DNA of 37,582 nt, from the NCBI GenBank assembly GCA_964602445.1, contig CAZRQV010000019.1, positions 1 to 37,582 of the forward strand, written 5' to 3'. Shown one piece after another: positions 14,630-23,535 of the stretch. The translations under genes were made by a program, and so were the position numbers. The notes beneath the pieces were generated by a model, which was not told where the DNA came from, ran no database searches, and worked only from the letters and a program-made list of their open reading frames with translations. Source of the stretch: HGM12587 sp964602445 (GTDB lineage Bacteria; Bacillota; Clostridia; Lachnospirales; Lachnospiraceae). Numbering within the stretch: the stretch's first letter is position 1; each line of letters begins with the position of its first letter.

Positions 14630-15835
14630 ATGAACGTTACTGCGATCATTTCAGAATATAACCCGCTGCATAAGGGTCATTTGTATCATATCAAAACCGC
14701 CCGTAAAGAAACCAACGCTGATTTTATCATTGGGATCATGAGCGGTAATTTTGTTCAGCGCGGTACTCCGGCAATTCTGGATAAATATGCACGTGCAGAA
14801 GCAGCTCTGCGCTCCGGCGTAGATCTGGTGCTGGAACTGCCTGTTATTTATGCAACTGCCAGTGCAGAATATTTCGCTTTAGGGGCAGTTTCCCTTGCAG
14901 ATACTTTGGGTATCGTGGATTATTTAAGCTTCGGCAGTGAATACGGTCAGGCAGAAAAGTTTTTAAAAACTGCAGAACTCTTACTGACCGAACCGGAAGA
15001 ATTAAAACTTCCGCTGAAAGAAGCGCTGAAAAAAGGGCTTTCCTATCCTGCCGCCAGAGCCGCTGCAGTAAAAGCTGCTTATCCGGAACTTGCAGACGTC
15101 TTAGATCTGCCCAACAACATTCTGGGCGTAGAATACTGTAAAGCACTGCTGAAACGAAACAGCTCTATTACTGTGCATACGATCAAACGGCAAGGGCAGG
15201 ATTATCACTCTGAACGAACAGATTCCGGTTTTGCATCTGCCACAGGAATCCGGACACTTTTAAAGGAATCTTCTGCTGAAAAAGATGCACTTTTAAAAGA
15301 CCAGCTGGCGCCAGCCGCCTATGAACTTTTCCGGCCACAGCTTCACCAGCCGCCGTTTACGGAAGATGACCTGTCACTGCTGCTCCGTTATAAACTGATC
15401 AGCGAAAACCGGGCACATCTGACCGAATATTTTGGGGTAAATCAGGAATTATCCAACCGGATTTATAAGCATCTCAATGAATTCGAAACCATTTCTTCCT
15501 TTGCAGAGCTTCTAAAGACGAAAAACATTACCCGAACAGCCATCAATCGGGCATTGCTCCATATTTTGCTGGACGTAAAGACTGCTGATGTCCAAGCCGT
15601 GACCAAACGGGGATGTGTCGATTATATCCGTGTGTTAGGTTTTCGGAAAGAAGCTGCCGGACTGTTGAAAACATTTTCTGATTTTCCGGAAATTCCGTTG
15701 ATTACCAATCTCTCCGATGCTCCGGTGCTTTGTGAAACAGACATCCGCGCAGACAAAATTTATCAGATCTGCGCCCATGCAAAATACGGTACACCCTTCC
15801 AAAATGAATATCAAAGAAAAATGCTGGTCGTATAA
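14630..15835 (+). CDS. tmcAL: tRNA(Met) cytidine acetate ligase
   Basis: TmcAL (formerly YlbM) uses ATP and acetate to make N4-acetylcytidine at the wobble position of elongator tRNA-Met. The N-terminal nucleotidyltransferase-like domain shows IISEYNPLHKGH with the HxGH site at 14-17, then GNFVQRGTPA and LELPVIYATASAEYFA. Length is 401 residues, usual for the family. AAGGAG lies seven bases before the ATG. It stands alone on the plus strand among leftward genes, and its terminator begins inside its last codons. Confidence 0.95.
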   Translation: MNVTAIISEYNPLHKGHLYHIKTARKETNADFIIGIMSGNFVQRGTPAILDKYARAEAALRSGVDLVLELPVIYATASAEYFALGAVSLADTLGIVDYLSFGSEYGQAEKFLKTAELLLTEPEELKLPLKEALKKGLSYPAARAAAVKAAYPELADVLDLPNNILGVEYCKALLKRNSSITVHTIKRQGQDYHSERTDSGFASATGIRTLLKESSAEKDALLKDQLAPAAYELFRPQLHQPPFTEDDLSLLLRYKLISENRAHLTEYFGVNQELSNRIYKHLNEFETISSFAELLKTKNITRTAINRALLHILLDVKTADVQAVTKRGCVDYIRVLGFRKEAAGLLKTFSDFPEIPLITNLSDAPVLCETDIRADKIYQICAHAKYGTPFQNEYQRKMLVV

Positions 15836-15850
15836 ACGCCCAGCATTTTT
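15821..15850 (+). terminator. tmcAL terminator overlapping its coding end
   Basis: ATGCTGG (15821-15827) and CCAGCAT (15840-15846) form a stem followed by TTTTT. The 5' arm lies in the coding sequence and the stop codon (15833-15835) lies in the loop. Confidence 0.8.
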
Positions 15851-15870
15851 ATATTCTTTGCTTTTGAACA

Positions 15871-15895
15871 TTCTCAAACATCAGCAGTTTGAGAA
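15871..15895. terminator. Perfect inverted repeat between convergent genes
   Basis: TTCTCAAAC (15871-15879) and GTTTGAGAA (15887-15895) pair exactly around a seven-base loop, 22 bases downstream of the UPF0210 stop. The T-run on the minus side is poor, so its strength as a terminator is uncertain. Confidence 0.5.
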
Positions 15896-15916
15896 ATATC
15901 GATCGCTTTCGCTCCC

Positions 15917-17281
15917 TTAGTTTTTAAAACTGTGAATCGGTGCCGGAATTCTTCCTTTACGATTTACAAATGCATCGCAGGAGAACTGATTGACCGGCAT
16001 GATCGGTGCATAACCTAACAGACCGCCGAATTCTACGATTTCTCCGACTCCTTTTCCAACAACAGGAATCACACGCACTGCTGTTGTTTTCTGATTGATC
16101 ATACCGATTGCCATTTCATCTGCAATGATGCCGGAAATGGTGGTTGCTTTTGTATCTCCCGGAATTGCGATCATATCCAGTCCTACAGAACATACACAGG
16201 TCATTGCTTCCAGTTTTTCGATAGTAAGTGCACCTGCCTGAACTGCATCGATCATTCCCTGATCTTCACTGACCGGAATAAATGCACCGCTGAGACCACC
16301 GACATAAGAAGATGCCATCACACCGCCTTTTTTCACCTGATCATTTAACAGTGCCAGCGCAGCTGTGGTTCCCGGTGCGCCTGCATATTCCAGACCAATC
16401 TCGCAGAGAACGTCTGCAACACTGTCTCCGATGGCCGGAGTCGGTGCCAGGGAAAGGTCTACGATGCCAAATGGAACGCCAAGACGTTTGGAAGCTTCCT
16501 GTGCTACCAGCTGTCCTACACGTGTTACTTTAAACGCTGTTTTCTTAATCGTTTCGCAGAGAACTTCAAAGCTTTCGCCGCGTACTTTGGAAAGGGCAGT
16601 ACGAACCACTCCCGGGCCGCTGACTCCTACATTGATGATCGCATCTGCTTCTGTGACTCCGTGGAATGCCCCTGCCATAAACGGATTATCATCCGGTGCA
16701 TTGCAGAATACTACAAATTTCGCACATCCAAGAGAATCATTTTCTTTGGTAAGCTCTGCTGCTTCTTTGATCACTTCGCCGATGAGACGAACTGCATCCA
16801 TATTGATACCTGTTTTGGTAGATCCTACATTTACAGAGCTGCATACTCTTTCTGTACACGCCAGTGCTTTAGGAATCGAACGGATCAAAAGTTCTTCACT
16901 CGGTGTCATTCCTTTATTGACCAGTGCAGAAAAACCGCCGATAAAGTTTACACCCACTTCTTCTGCCACACGATCTAATGTCTGTGCAATTGACACGTAA
17001 TCATCGATCGTTTTACATGCTGCACCGCCTACCAGTGCGATCGGAGTTACAGAAATTCGTTTATTTACGACCGGAATTCCATATTCCTTTGCAATGTCTT
17101 CTCCGGTCTGTACCAGATTCGCTGCGTATTTTTTAATCTTATGATAAATGTTTTCATTTACTTTCTTGATATCAGCATCAATACAATCTAAAAGGCTGAT
17201 ACCCATAGTAATTGTACGTACATCGAGATTTTCTTTCTCGATCATCTGATTGGTTTCTTTTACTTCAAATGTATTAATCAT
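15917..17281 (-). CDS. UPF0210 / DUF711 family protein (PFL-like fold)
   Basis: A 454-residue conserved protein of unknown activity. The sequence is recognised by blocks such as RTITMGISLLDC near the start, CNAPDDNPFMAGAFHG, VGVSGPGVVRTAL, and SYVGGLSGAFIPVSEDQGM. Members share a fold with pyruvate formate-lyase-type glycyl radical enzymes, but no glycyl radical motif is evident here. AAGGTGG is the ribosome binding site. It lies nine bases after an ACT-domain gene, the standard partner, suggesting that the small protein senses an amino acid and controls or assists this one. Confidence 0.9.
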   Translation of the reverse strand: MINTFEVKETNQMIEKENLDVRTITMGISLLDCIDADIKKVNENIYHKIKKYAANLVQTGEDIAKEYGIPVVNKRISVTPIALVGGAACKTIDDYVSIAQTLDRVAEEVGVNFIGGFSALVNKGMTPSEELLIRSIPKALACTERVCSSVNVGSTKTGINMDAVRLIGEVIKEAAELTKENDSLGCAKFVVFCNAPDDNPFMAGAFHGVTEADAIINVGVSGPGVVRTALSKVRGESFEVLCETIKKTAFKVTRVGQLVAQEASKRLGVPFGIVDLSLAPTPAIGDSVADVLCEIGLEYAGAPGTTAALALLNDQVKKGGVMASSYVGGLSGAFIPVSEDQGMIDAVQAGALTIEKLEAMTCVCSVGLDMIAIPGDTKATTISGIIADEMAIGMINQKTTAVRVIPVVGKGVGEIVEFGGLLGYAPIMPVNQFSCDAFVNRKGRIPAPIHSFKN

Positions 17282-17290
17282 ATAGCCACC

Positions 17291-17557
17291 TTAGATTCTG
17301 TGCATTTTATTAAAAATATCTTCTCTCTGACAGTGAATTACAACACCGATCTCTTCCCCGATCGTTGTCAATCCATCACCCAGAACATCGAATTTTGCAT
17401 TGGTCACATCTACGATCATCATCATGTTGAAGTATCCGTCAACGATAGTCTGATTGATGTCTAAGATATTTACCTGCTGTTCTGCAAGAAATACACATAC
17501 TTTTGCAGTAATCCCTACAGCATCTTTCCCTACGACTGTAATAATTGCCTTTTTCAT
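17291..17557 (-). CDS. ACT domain protein (UPF0237)
   Basis: An 88-residue single ACT domain: a KKAIITVVGKDAVGITAKV first strand and helix, then VNILDINQTIVDGYFNMMMIVDV. ACT domains bind amino acids and usually act as regulatory subunits. AAAGGAG lies ten bases before the ATG. It is the first gene of a two-gene operon with the UPF0210 gene; the ligand is unknown. Confidence 0.92.
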   Translation of the reverse strand: MKKAIITVVGKDAVGITAKVCVFLAEQQVNILDINQTIVDGYFNMMMIVDVTNAKFDVLGDGLTTIGEEIGVVIHCQREDIFNKMHRI

Positions 17558-17625
17558 AATTTCATTTCTCCTTTGATATGATAAGAATTTTCATTCTTTC
17601 AAACATTTTCCGGCCTGCATGGGTT

Positions 17626-18423
17626 CTAAAATTCCATCATACGTGATACGGAATCTCTTTTTGCCACTTCGATCAAAAAATCGTCCGGCTGATATTTCTC
17701 ACTGCCAAATGCAATTTCCAGCTTAACTGTCTCAAATGCAAGCTCTTCGTAATTATTTTCTTTGCTTAAATGTCCCAAAAAGACTGCTTTCAGATCATCA
17801 TGAAGCAGACGGCACAAAAGCTTTCCTGCTGTTTCATTGGATAAATGTCCTTTGTCTCCCAGAATTCTCCTTTTTAACGGATAGGGGTAACTGCCAACTT
17901 CCAGCATATGGGTATCATGATTTGATTCCAATAATAATACATCAAGATGACTCAGTTTGTCTACTATCTCCTCATTATAGAATCCCAGATCTGTCGCAAT
18001 GGCAGCTGACTTTTCTCCGCATTCCAGGCGGTAAGCCACCGGTTCTGCGGCATCATGGGAAATGGCAAAAGGTTTGACCAAAAGATCATCCACCTGTACT
18101 TCCTCACCTGCATGAATAATCCGGTACAGATCTTCATCAATCTTTCCCAAAGAAGACATCCCTTTCATCGCTTCAATGGTTCCTTTGGTTCCATAAATCG
18201 GAATATGGTACTTTCTTGCCAGCACTCCGACCCCTTTGATGTGATCGGAATGTTCATGGGATATAAAAATCCCTTTCATCTCTTTTATATCTCTGTCAAT
18301 CTGTGCAAGCCCCTGTTCAATCCGTTTGGCACTGATGCCTGCATCAATCAAGATTCCTGTTTTTTCTGTTCCTGTATAGATACAGTTTCCGCTGCTTCCG
18401 CTGGCGATGCTGCATAAATTCAT
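17626..18423 (-). CDS. walJ: MBL-fold hydrolase, WalJ/YycJ type
   Basis: A 265-residue cytoplasmic metallo-beta-lactamase-fold protein. The metal site HEHSDH is at 56-61, and LGHLSKENN near residue 217 and AISHDAAEP supply further ligands. The opening LCSIASGSSGNC is typical of YycJ/WalJ proteins, which in Bacillus and relatives sit beside the WalRK two-component system and are linked to DNA replication and cell-wall control. Here it instead follows coaE with one intervening base, at the end of the polA operon. The symbol is by similarity of type, not by locus context. Confidence 0.8.
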   Translation of the reverse strand: MNLCSIASGSSGNCIYTGTEKTGILIDAGISAKRIEQGLAQIDRDIKEMKGIFISHEHSDHIKGVGVLARKYHIPIYGTKGTIEAMKGMSSLGKIDEDLYRIIHAGEEVQVDDLLVKPFAISHDAAEPVAYRLECGEKSAAIATDLGFYNEEIVDKLSHLDVLLLESNHDTHMLEVGSYPYPLKRRILGDKGHLSNETAGKLLCRLLHDDLKAVFLGHLSKENNYEELAFETVKLEIAFGSEKYQPDDFLIEVAKRDSVSRMMEF

Positions 18424-18424
18424 A

Positions 18425-19015
18425 TTATCTTCCTAACTGTTTGTCTATTTGTCTGCAGGTATCCGCAAATTCACCACTGTTGTCAATCATGATCTGACAA
18501 CCGGATTGAAATTCTTCCGGTGTTTTCTGATTCGCCATGATTCCTGCGATTTTTTCTTCATCATAACCTCTGGATGCACGCAAACGCTCTGCACGAATTG
18601 CCGCATCTGTATGAATATACCATATCTCGTCACAAATTTCATCATAATGATCTTCCAAAAGAAGGGCTGCTTCGATAATGAACAGTTTCTGTTCCTTCTT
18701 CTCTTGTTCCTTTGTGAGTTCTGATAAAATTTTCTGCTTCACTGCCGGATGCACGATCTCATTTAATCTTTTGAGAAGTTCTGTATCCTGAAATACGATG
18801 GCACCAAGTTTCCCCCGATCGATTGTCTCATCTTCTCTTAGGATCTCTTTTCCGAACACTTGAAGAATCTTTGCATAACAAGACTCTCCCGGTTCCATTA
18901 CCAGATGCCCTACTTTATCTGCTTCCATGATAACTGCACCATGTTTTTCCTTTAAATAACTAAGAATCGCACTTTTTCCGGCACCGACACCGCCGGTAAT
19001 TCCTATGATTTTCAT
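18425..19015 (-). CDS. coaE: Dephospho-CoA kinase
   Basis: It phosphorylates dephospho-CoA, the last step of coenzyme A synthesis. The P-loop GGVGAGKS is at about residues 8-15, and the acceptor-binding stretch IMEADKVGH and IIEAALLLE follow in the usual order. Length is 196 residues from the ATG at 19015, one base after the polA stop, with GAGG inside the polA 3' end; a longer upstream frame lies within polA and is rejected. The polA-coaE pairing is common in Firmicutes. Confidence 0.95.
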   Translation of the reverse strand: MKIIGITGGVGAGKSAILSYLKEKHGAVIMEADKVGHLVMEPGESCYAKILQVFGKEILREDETIDRGKLGAIVFQDTELLKRLNEIVHPAVKQKILSELTKEQEKKEQKLFIIEAALLLEDHYDEICDEIWYIHTDAAIRAERLRASRGYDEEKIAGIMANQKTPEEFQSGCQIMIDNSGEFADTCRQIDKQLGR

Positions 19016-19016
19016 C

Positions 19017-21527
19017 TTATTTTGCCTCATACCAGTTCTTCCCGTCGTGAACATCGATTTCCAGTTTTACAGACAACTGGGCTGCGCCTGTCATTTCTTC
19101 CTGTAAAATCTGTCTGACTGCTTCTAATTCTTCCGGTGCAGTTTCGATCAAAAGTTCATCGTGTACCTGCAGAAGGATTCTGGATTTCATTCCTCGCAGT
19201 CTTCTGTCCACCCGGATCATTGCAATCTTCATAATATCTGCCGCAGTTCCCTGAATCGGTGAATTCATGGCGATTCGTTCTCCGAAAGAACGCTGCATAA
19301 AATTCGAAGAAGAAAGTTCCGGAACCGGTCTTCTTCGGTGATATAAGGTTCTGACACAGCCCTCTTCTTTTGCTTTTTCTACTGTGCCGTCTAAAAATTC
19401 TTTGATTTTCGGATAAGTTTCAAAATAATGTGCAATATACTGTTTTGCTTCTTTCTGACTGATGCTCAGATCCTCACTTAATCCATAGGAACTGATTCCA
19501 TAAACGATTCCGAAATTTACGGCTTTTGCATTTCTTCTCTGCAGATCCGTTACTTCTTCGAAAGGAACATGGAATACCTGAGAGGCAGTCAAACGGTGAA
19601 TATCCTGTGCTTCATTATATGCATTGATCAGCACTTCATCTCCTGACATATGTGCCAGCAACCGAAGCTCAATCTGAGAATAATCCGCATCCACAAACAC
19701 ATAACCGTCCTTCGGCACAAACACTTTTCGGATTAAACGCCCTAATTCCATACGAATCGGAATGTTCTGCAGGTTCGGATCGGTACTGCTCAAACGCCCT
19801 GTTGCAGTTACCGTCTGCTGGAACGTACTTCTGACTCTTCCATCTTCATCGACACAAGTCAGCAGACCATCTGCATAAGTCGATTTTAATTTTGCCAAAG
19901 TACGATATTCTAAAATATTTTTTACGATCGGCTGCTCCGGTGCAAGTTTTTCCAGTACATCTGCACTGGTGGAATATCCCGTTTTTGTTTTTTTGCTTCC
20001 CGGAAGCTGCATTTTTTCAAACAGGATCACCCCCAGCTGTTTCGGAGAATTGATATTAAATCGTTCCCCTGCCTGCTCATAAATTCGTTCTTCCAGTTCT
20101 GCAATCTTTACGCCCAGTTCATTTCCATATTCTTTTAAAGATTCCGTATCCAGTTTCACACCAGCCAGTTCCATTCCAGCCAATGTAAATACCAGCGGCA
20201 TCTCAATTTCCTGATAAAGTTCCCACATACCAAGATCTTTCAGACGTTGTTCTGCTTCCGGAAACTCTCTCCAGACGGACATTACATCGATTTCTCCCGG
20301 TTTAACAGAAATCGTCGGATTGATCAGATAATTGGCAATATCCAGATCGTACAATCCGCTGCGTTCCTCAGTCTGTACCTGCTTTAACATCTCTTTTAAG
20401 CCGGATACCACTACTTTTTTTCCATTGGAAAGCAGATGCTGTACCTTATCCAGAAGATACCCTTCTGTCATAAATCCTTCACAAAGCACTTCATAAAGAG
20501 TATCGTCCAATACAAGCTCTGCCGCACGAACCGCTCCTTCTGCCATTTTCAATGCAATGGCTGTCAGTTCTGCCTTTTCTGCTTTTTCAAAAATATCCTC
20601 AGCTTCTGACAATTCCGAAATCTGAACTGCTGTTACAGACGCTTCCTGCGGCATTTCAGAAAAATCAAATTTAGCCATCAGCTTTTTCAGTTCCAGCTGT
20701 CGGCAGATTTCATATGCTTCTTTGGTATATACATTTCCGGTACGTGCTTCTTCCCAATCATATTCATATGGAGCATTGATCTCGATGGTCGCAAGCTTTT
20801 TGCTCATCACCGCCATATCATAATGTGCCTCCAGATTTTCTCTCGCACGTTTCGGCTTGATCTCTTCTACGTGTTCACGGGCAGTTTCAATGTTACCATA
20901 CTGCTGCAGGATTGCTGTGGCTGTCTTTTCTCCAATGCCAGGAACCCCCGGAATATTATCGGAAGAATCTCCCATCAATGCTTTCAATTCAATGATCTGC
21001 AGCGGAGTAATCCCATATTTTTCCTGAACGTCTTTTGTATAATAATTTTCATATTCTGTCGTTCCCCGTTTGGTCTTTGGAATACAGACACGAATATGAT
21101 CTGTAACGATCTGCAAAAGATCACGATCTCCTGAAACGACCAGCACTTCCATATTTTTAGCTTCGCTTCTTTTGGCTACCGTTCCAAGAAGATCATCTGC
21201 TTCATAACCCGGCAGTTCCATGATCTTAATTCCCATGGCTGTCAGCAGTTCTTTTAATACCGGAACCTGTTCATGCAGCTCCTGAGGCATACCTTTTCTC
21301 GTTCCTTTGTATTCTGTATACATTTCATGACGGAAGGTAGGATGCTTTACATCAAATGCCACCGTTAGATAATCCGGTTTTTCTTCATCCAGAATCTTCA
21401 GCAATATATTGACAAAACCAAAGATTCCATTGGTGTGCAGACCTTCTTTATTGGTCAGATCCGGTACTCCGTAAAAAGCACGGTTGATGATACTATGTCC
21501 ATCGATGAGAACAATTTTTTCACTCAT
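19017..21527 (-). CDS. polA: DNA polymerase I
   Basis: It repairs DNA and removes Okazaki primers. The 5'-nuclease domain (about 1-290) starts IVLIDGHSIINRAFYG and has the helix-hairpin-helix GVPGIGEKTA. The middle domain (about 300-445) keeps the exonuclease fold but lacks the acidic metal ligands (LTAIALKM instead of a DxE motif), so proofreading is likely absent, as in Bacillus PolA. The polymerase domain has DPNLQNIP, DADYSQIELR, RRNAKAVNFGIVYG and QVHDELLIE. Length 836 is at the short end for the family. It starts four bases from the stop of the zinc-finger gene. Confidence 0.97.
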   Translation of the reverse strand: MSEKIVLIDGHSIINRAFYGVPDLTNKEGLHTNGIFGFVNILLKILDEEKPDYLTVAFDVKHPTFRHEMYTEYKGTRKGMPQELHEQVPVLKELLTAMGIKIMELPGYEADDLLGTVAKRSEAKNMEVLVVSGDRDLLQIVTDHIRVCIPKTKRGTTEYENYYTKDVQEKYGITPLQIIELKALMGDSSDNIPGVPGIGEKTATAILQQYGNIETAREHVEEIKPKRARENLEAHYDMAVMSKKLATIEINAPYEYDWEEARTGNVYTKEAYEICRQLELKKLMAKFDFSEMPQEASVTAVQISELSEAEDIFEKAEKAELTAIALKMAEGAVRAAELVLDDTLYEVLCEGFMTEGYLLDKVQHLLSNGKKVVVSGLKEMLKQVQTEERSGLYDLDIANYLINPTISVKPGEIDVMSVWREFPEAEQRLKDLGMWELYQEIEMPLVFTLAGMELAGVKLDTESLKEYGNELGVKIAELEERIYEQAGERFNINSPKQLGVILFEKMQLPGSKKTKTGYSTSADVLEKLAPEQPIVKNILEYRTLAKLKSTYADGLLTCVDEDGRVRSTFQQTVTATGRLSSTDPNLQNIPIRMELGRLIRKVFVPKDGYVFVDADYSQIELRLLAHMSGDEVLINAYNEAQDIHRLTASQVFHVPFEEVTDLQRRNAKAVNFGIVYGISSYGLSEDLSISQKEAKQYIAHYFETYPKIKEFLDGTVEKAKEEGCVRTLYHRRRPVPELSSSNFMQRSFGERIAMNSPIQGTAADIMKIAMIRVDRRLRGMKSRILLQVHDELLIETAPEELEAVRQILQEEMTGAAQLSVKLEIDVHDGKNWYEAK

Positions 21528-21530
21528 TCT

Positions 21531-21914
21531 TTATACTCCAAAAATCAATTTCATTATTAACTGTATCATTAAAACAATGCAGCATCCGTTTGCAGCCCAT
21601 TTAAATACAACCGCTGCCACATAAAAAAGAGACATATTCCTGAGATGATGACCGGAACTTTCCAAATCCTCATTCAATGCCTCAATGATATTCATCGAAA
21701 GCTCTTCTTTTTCGTCCAGCTGCTTCAAACCTTTGTATACAATATAATAGGTTTCCAATTCTTCCCTGCAGTCCGGACATTCCTTTACATGACTGACAAA
21801 TCTGCGCAGTTCCTGATCGCACAGCTGTCCCTCAATATAAGGAATTACCATTTTTTCAGCTTCCTTACATATTAACTTATCCTTTTGTTTTTTACAAACG
21901 GGTAACTGTATCAT
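21531..21914 (-). CDS. zf-HC2 zinc-finger membrane protein (anti-sigma-factor-like)
   Basis: A 127-residue protein with an N-terminal putative zinc finger (CKEAEKMVIPYIEGQL, then HVKECPDCREE, giving HxxxCxxC) and one C-terminal hydrophobic segment around FYVAAVVFKWAANGCCIVLM. This is the plan of membrane-bound anti-sigma factors of the ZAS type. No ECF sigma gene lies beside it, so its partner is missing or distant. Its ATG overlaps the PHP gene's stop by four bases and it precedes polA by three, which makes it part of the polA operon. Confidence 0.8.
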   Translation of the reverse strand: MIQLPVCKKQKDKLICKEAEKMVIPYIEGQLCDQELRRFVSHVKECPDCREELETYYIVYKGLKQLDEKEELSMNIIEALNEDLESSGHHLRNMSLFYVAAVVFKWAANGCCIVLMIQLIMKLIFGV

Positions 21915-22783
21915 TCTTTGTTCTTCCTTAATCTATGAGCCTGTTTCATGGCTTCTAAAAGCCCATCTTTTCCTTGCTCAAAATGATCTTTTTCCGCATG
22001 CCTGTCACTGGCCGCACTTGGATACAGCTTGTATTTTTCTGCAAGCTGCTTTAATTCTGCGCGCTGTTTTTCCCCATATTTAGAATAATACACTTCTATC
22101 CCTGCCGGAAATTCTTTCGTCGCAGCCTTAAAATCAGAAATGAGCTGTTCTACTTCCTGTTCTGTACAGTGATAATGGTACGGATGCGCCAAAATTGGGA
22201 ATCCGCCATTGTCACAAATCTTCTGAATTCCCTTTTCCATCGGAATGTACTTCATATATTTTGTTGCATCTACCCAATATGGAGAACGATTTCCGATCAG
22301 ACGGTCAAAAGCATCCGTAATATCTGATGCATATTTTTTCTTTACCAGAATCTCCGCAATATGTCTTCTGCCGATCTGATTGGAATCCGGAAAATCTTCT
22401 ACCAGCTCTTCATACGAGATGGACATTCCCAAGTGATTCAAACGGGTAATGATCGCATCCAGATACTGTTTTCTCTGCCTTGGAATCTTATCAAACATTT
22501 TGTGCAGTTCTTTGGGAACTCCGTCGAAAAACAGTCCCACCACATGGATTTCCAGAAGTTTCCCTTTCTCTGTTCTGTAAGAAGTCGAAAATTCAGCTCC
22601 CGGAATCACCTCTAGACCGTAAAAATCCAAAGGTTCTTTGATTGCGAACTGATTATGATCCGTAATCGCAATGTGTGCAAGCCCTGTCTTAAGAGCATCC
22701 TCCATCGTTTCCTGTACTGTTCTCGTACCATCTGAGCAAGTGGTATGAATGTGAAGATCGATTCCGTATTTCTCTGTTCCCAT
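21911..22783 (-). CDS. PHP-domain phosphoesterase
   Basis: The metal-binding motifs are in order: HIHTTCSDGT near the N-terminus, ITDHN at about residue 42, a PGAEFS block, LAHPYHYH and DRHAEKDHF. This matches the YciV/TrpH-like PHP group, some members of which hydrolyse nucleoside 3',5'-bisphosphates or short RNAs. Length is 290 residues from the ATG at 22783, which has GGGAG nine bases upstream; longer starts lack a site. It heads the operon with zf-HC2, polA, coaE and walJ. Confidence 0.88.
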   Translation of the reverse strand: MGTEKYGIDLHIHTTCSDGTRTVQETMEDALKTGLAHIAITDHNQFAIKEPLDFYGLEVIPGAEFSTSYRTEKGKLLEIHVVGLFFDGVPKELHKMFDKIPRQRKQYLDAIITRLNHLGMSISYEELVEDFPDSNQIGRRHIAEILVKKKYASDITDAFDRLIGNRSPYWVDATKYMKYIPMEKGIQKICDNGGFPILAHPYHYHCTEQEVEQLISDFKAATKEFPAGIEVYYSKYGEKQRAELKQLAEKYKLYPSAASDRHAEKDHFEQGKDGLLEAMKQAHRLRKNKE

Positions 22784-22879
22784 AACTGCATCTCCCATAA
22801 AAGAGGTTCGGAAAAAGTATCCCTCTCGTATCAACGATATTTATCAACTGTGAAGCAAAACGCAACCCGTTTCTGTTTT

Positions 22880-22907
22880 TCTATAGTTTAGTATACCTAA
22901 CTGTAAA
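22880..22907 (-). promoter_or_regulatory. Promoter of the PHP-polA operon
   Basis: On the minus strand TTTACA (22907-22902), 16 bases, TATAGA (22885-22880), about 95 bases before the PHP start. It is the best match in the gap between the metallophosphoesterase stop and the operon. Confidence 0.55.
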
Positions 22908-22923
22908 AATCAATGACTAGTAT

Positions 22924-23535
22924 TTATTTTTCACTTTCCTGCAGATCATAATCCAGCTTGCAATATTCATAAGCATTGATCACCGTCGTCTCTCCATAAC
23001 TGGAGATCTTCGGAACTTTATGATCATAGCTCATATGTACATGTCCATGAATAAAATATTTCGGTTGATATTTATTTAAAAGATCCAGAAAACACTCAAA
23101 TCCCCGATGAGCAACATTATCCAGATCATTTACGCCATAAGCCGGTGCATGGGTCAGCAGAATATCAAACCCTTTCTTCTTCCATAACTGAAGACTGACT
23201 CTGTGAATCCTGCGCTTCATCTGCTTTTCCGTGTACATATTGTCCCCCTGACGATATCGATAGGAACCGCCCAGCCCCAGAATTCTCACTCCTTTATATT
23301 CATAGATCCTATCTTCAATACAGATACAGCCTTCCGGTGGCTGCACAGAAAATCTGTCATCGTGATTTCCCCTTACATACAGCAACGGACAATGTGCCAT
23401 GGTGGCAAGAAATTCCAGATATTTTGCTTTCAGATCGCCGCAGGCAAGAATCAGATCAAATTCATCTAATTTTCCCGGGGTATAAGCATCATAAAAATAT
23501 CTTGCCTCTTCATCTGCAATCGCTAAAATTCTCAT
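22924..23535 (-). CDS. Calcineurin-like metallophosphoesterase with a changed first motif
   Basis: A 203-residue phosphoesterase. Motifs LACGDLKAKY, VRGNHDD, LLTHAPAYG and FIHGHVHMSY are intact. The usual first motif DxHG is replaced by ADEEAR, so the histidine ligand is absent and Asp8 or Glu9/10 may take its place. The start overlaps the ParB-like/BMP gene's stop by four bases (ATGA), implying coupled translation. Substrate unknown; a nucleotide or phosphodiester is likely. Confidence 0.88.
   Translation of the reverse strand: MRILAIADEEARYFYDAYTPGKLDEFDLILACGDLKAKYLEFLATMAHCPLLYVRGNHDDRFSVQPPEGCICIEDRIYEYKGVRILGLGGSYRYRQGDNMYTEKQMKRRIHRVSLQLWKKKGFDILLTHAPAYGVNDLDNVAHRGFECFLDLLNKYQPKYFIHGHVHMSYDHKVPKISSYGETTVINAYEYCKLDYDLQESEK

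Noticed and set aside
16365..17000. Plus-strand 211-codon frame opposite the UPF0210 gene
   Set aside because: It lies wholly antisense to a clearly conserved gene and has no recognisable protein features; it is a shadow of codon bias.
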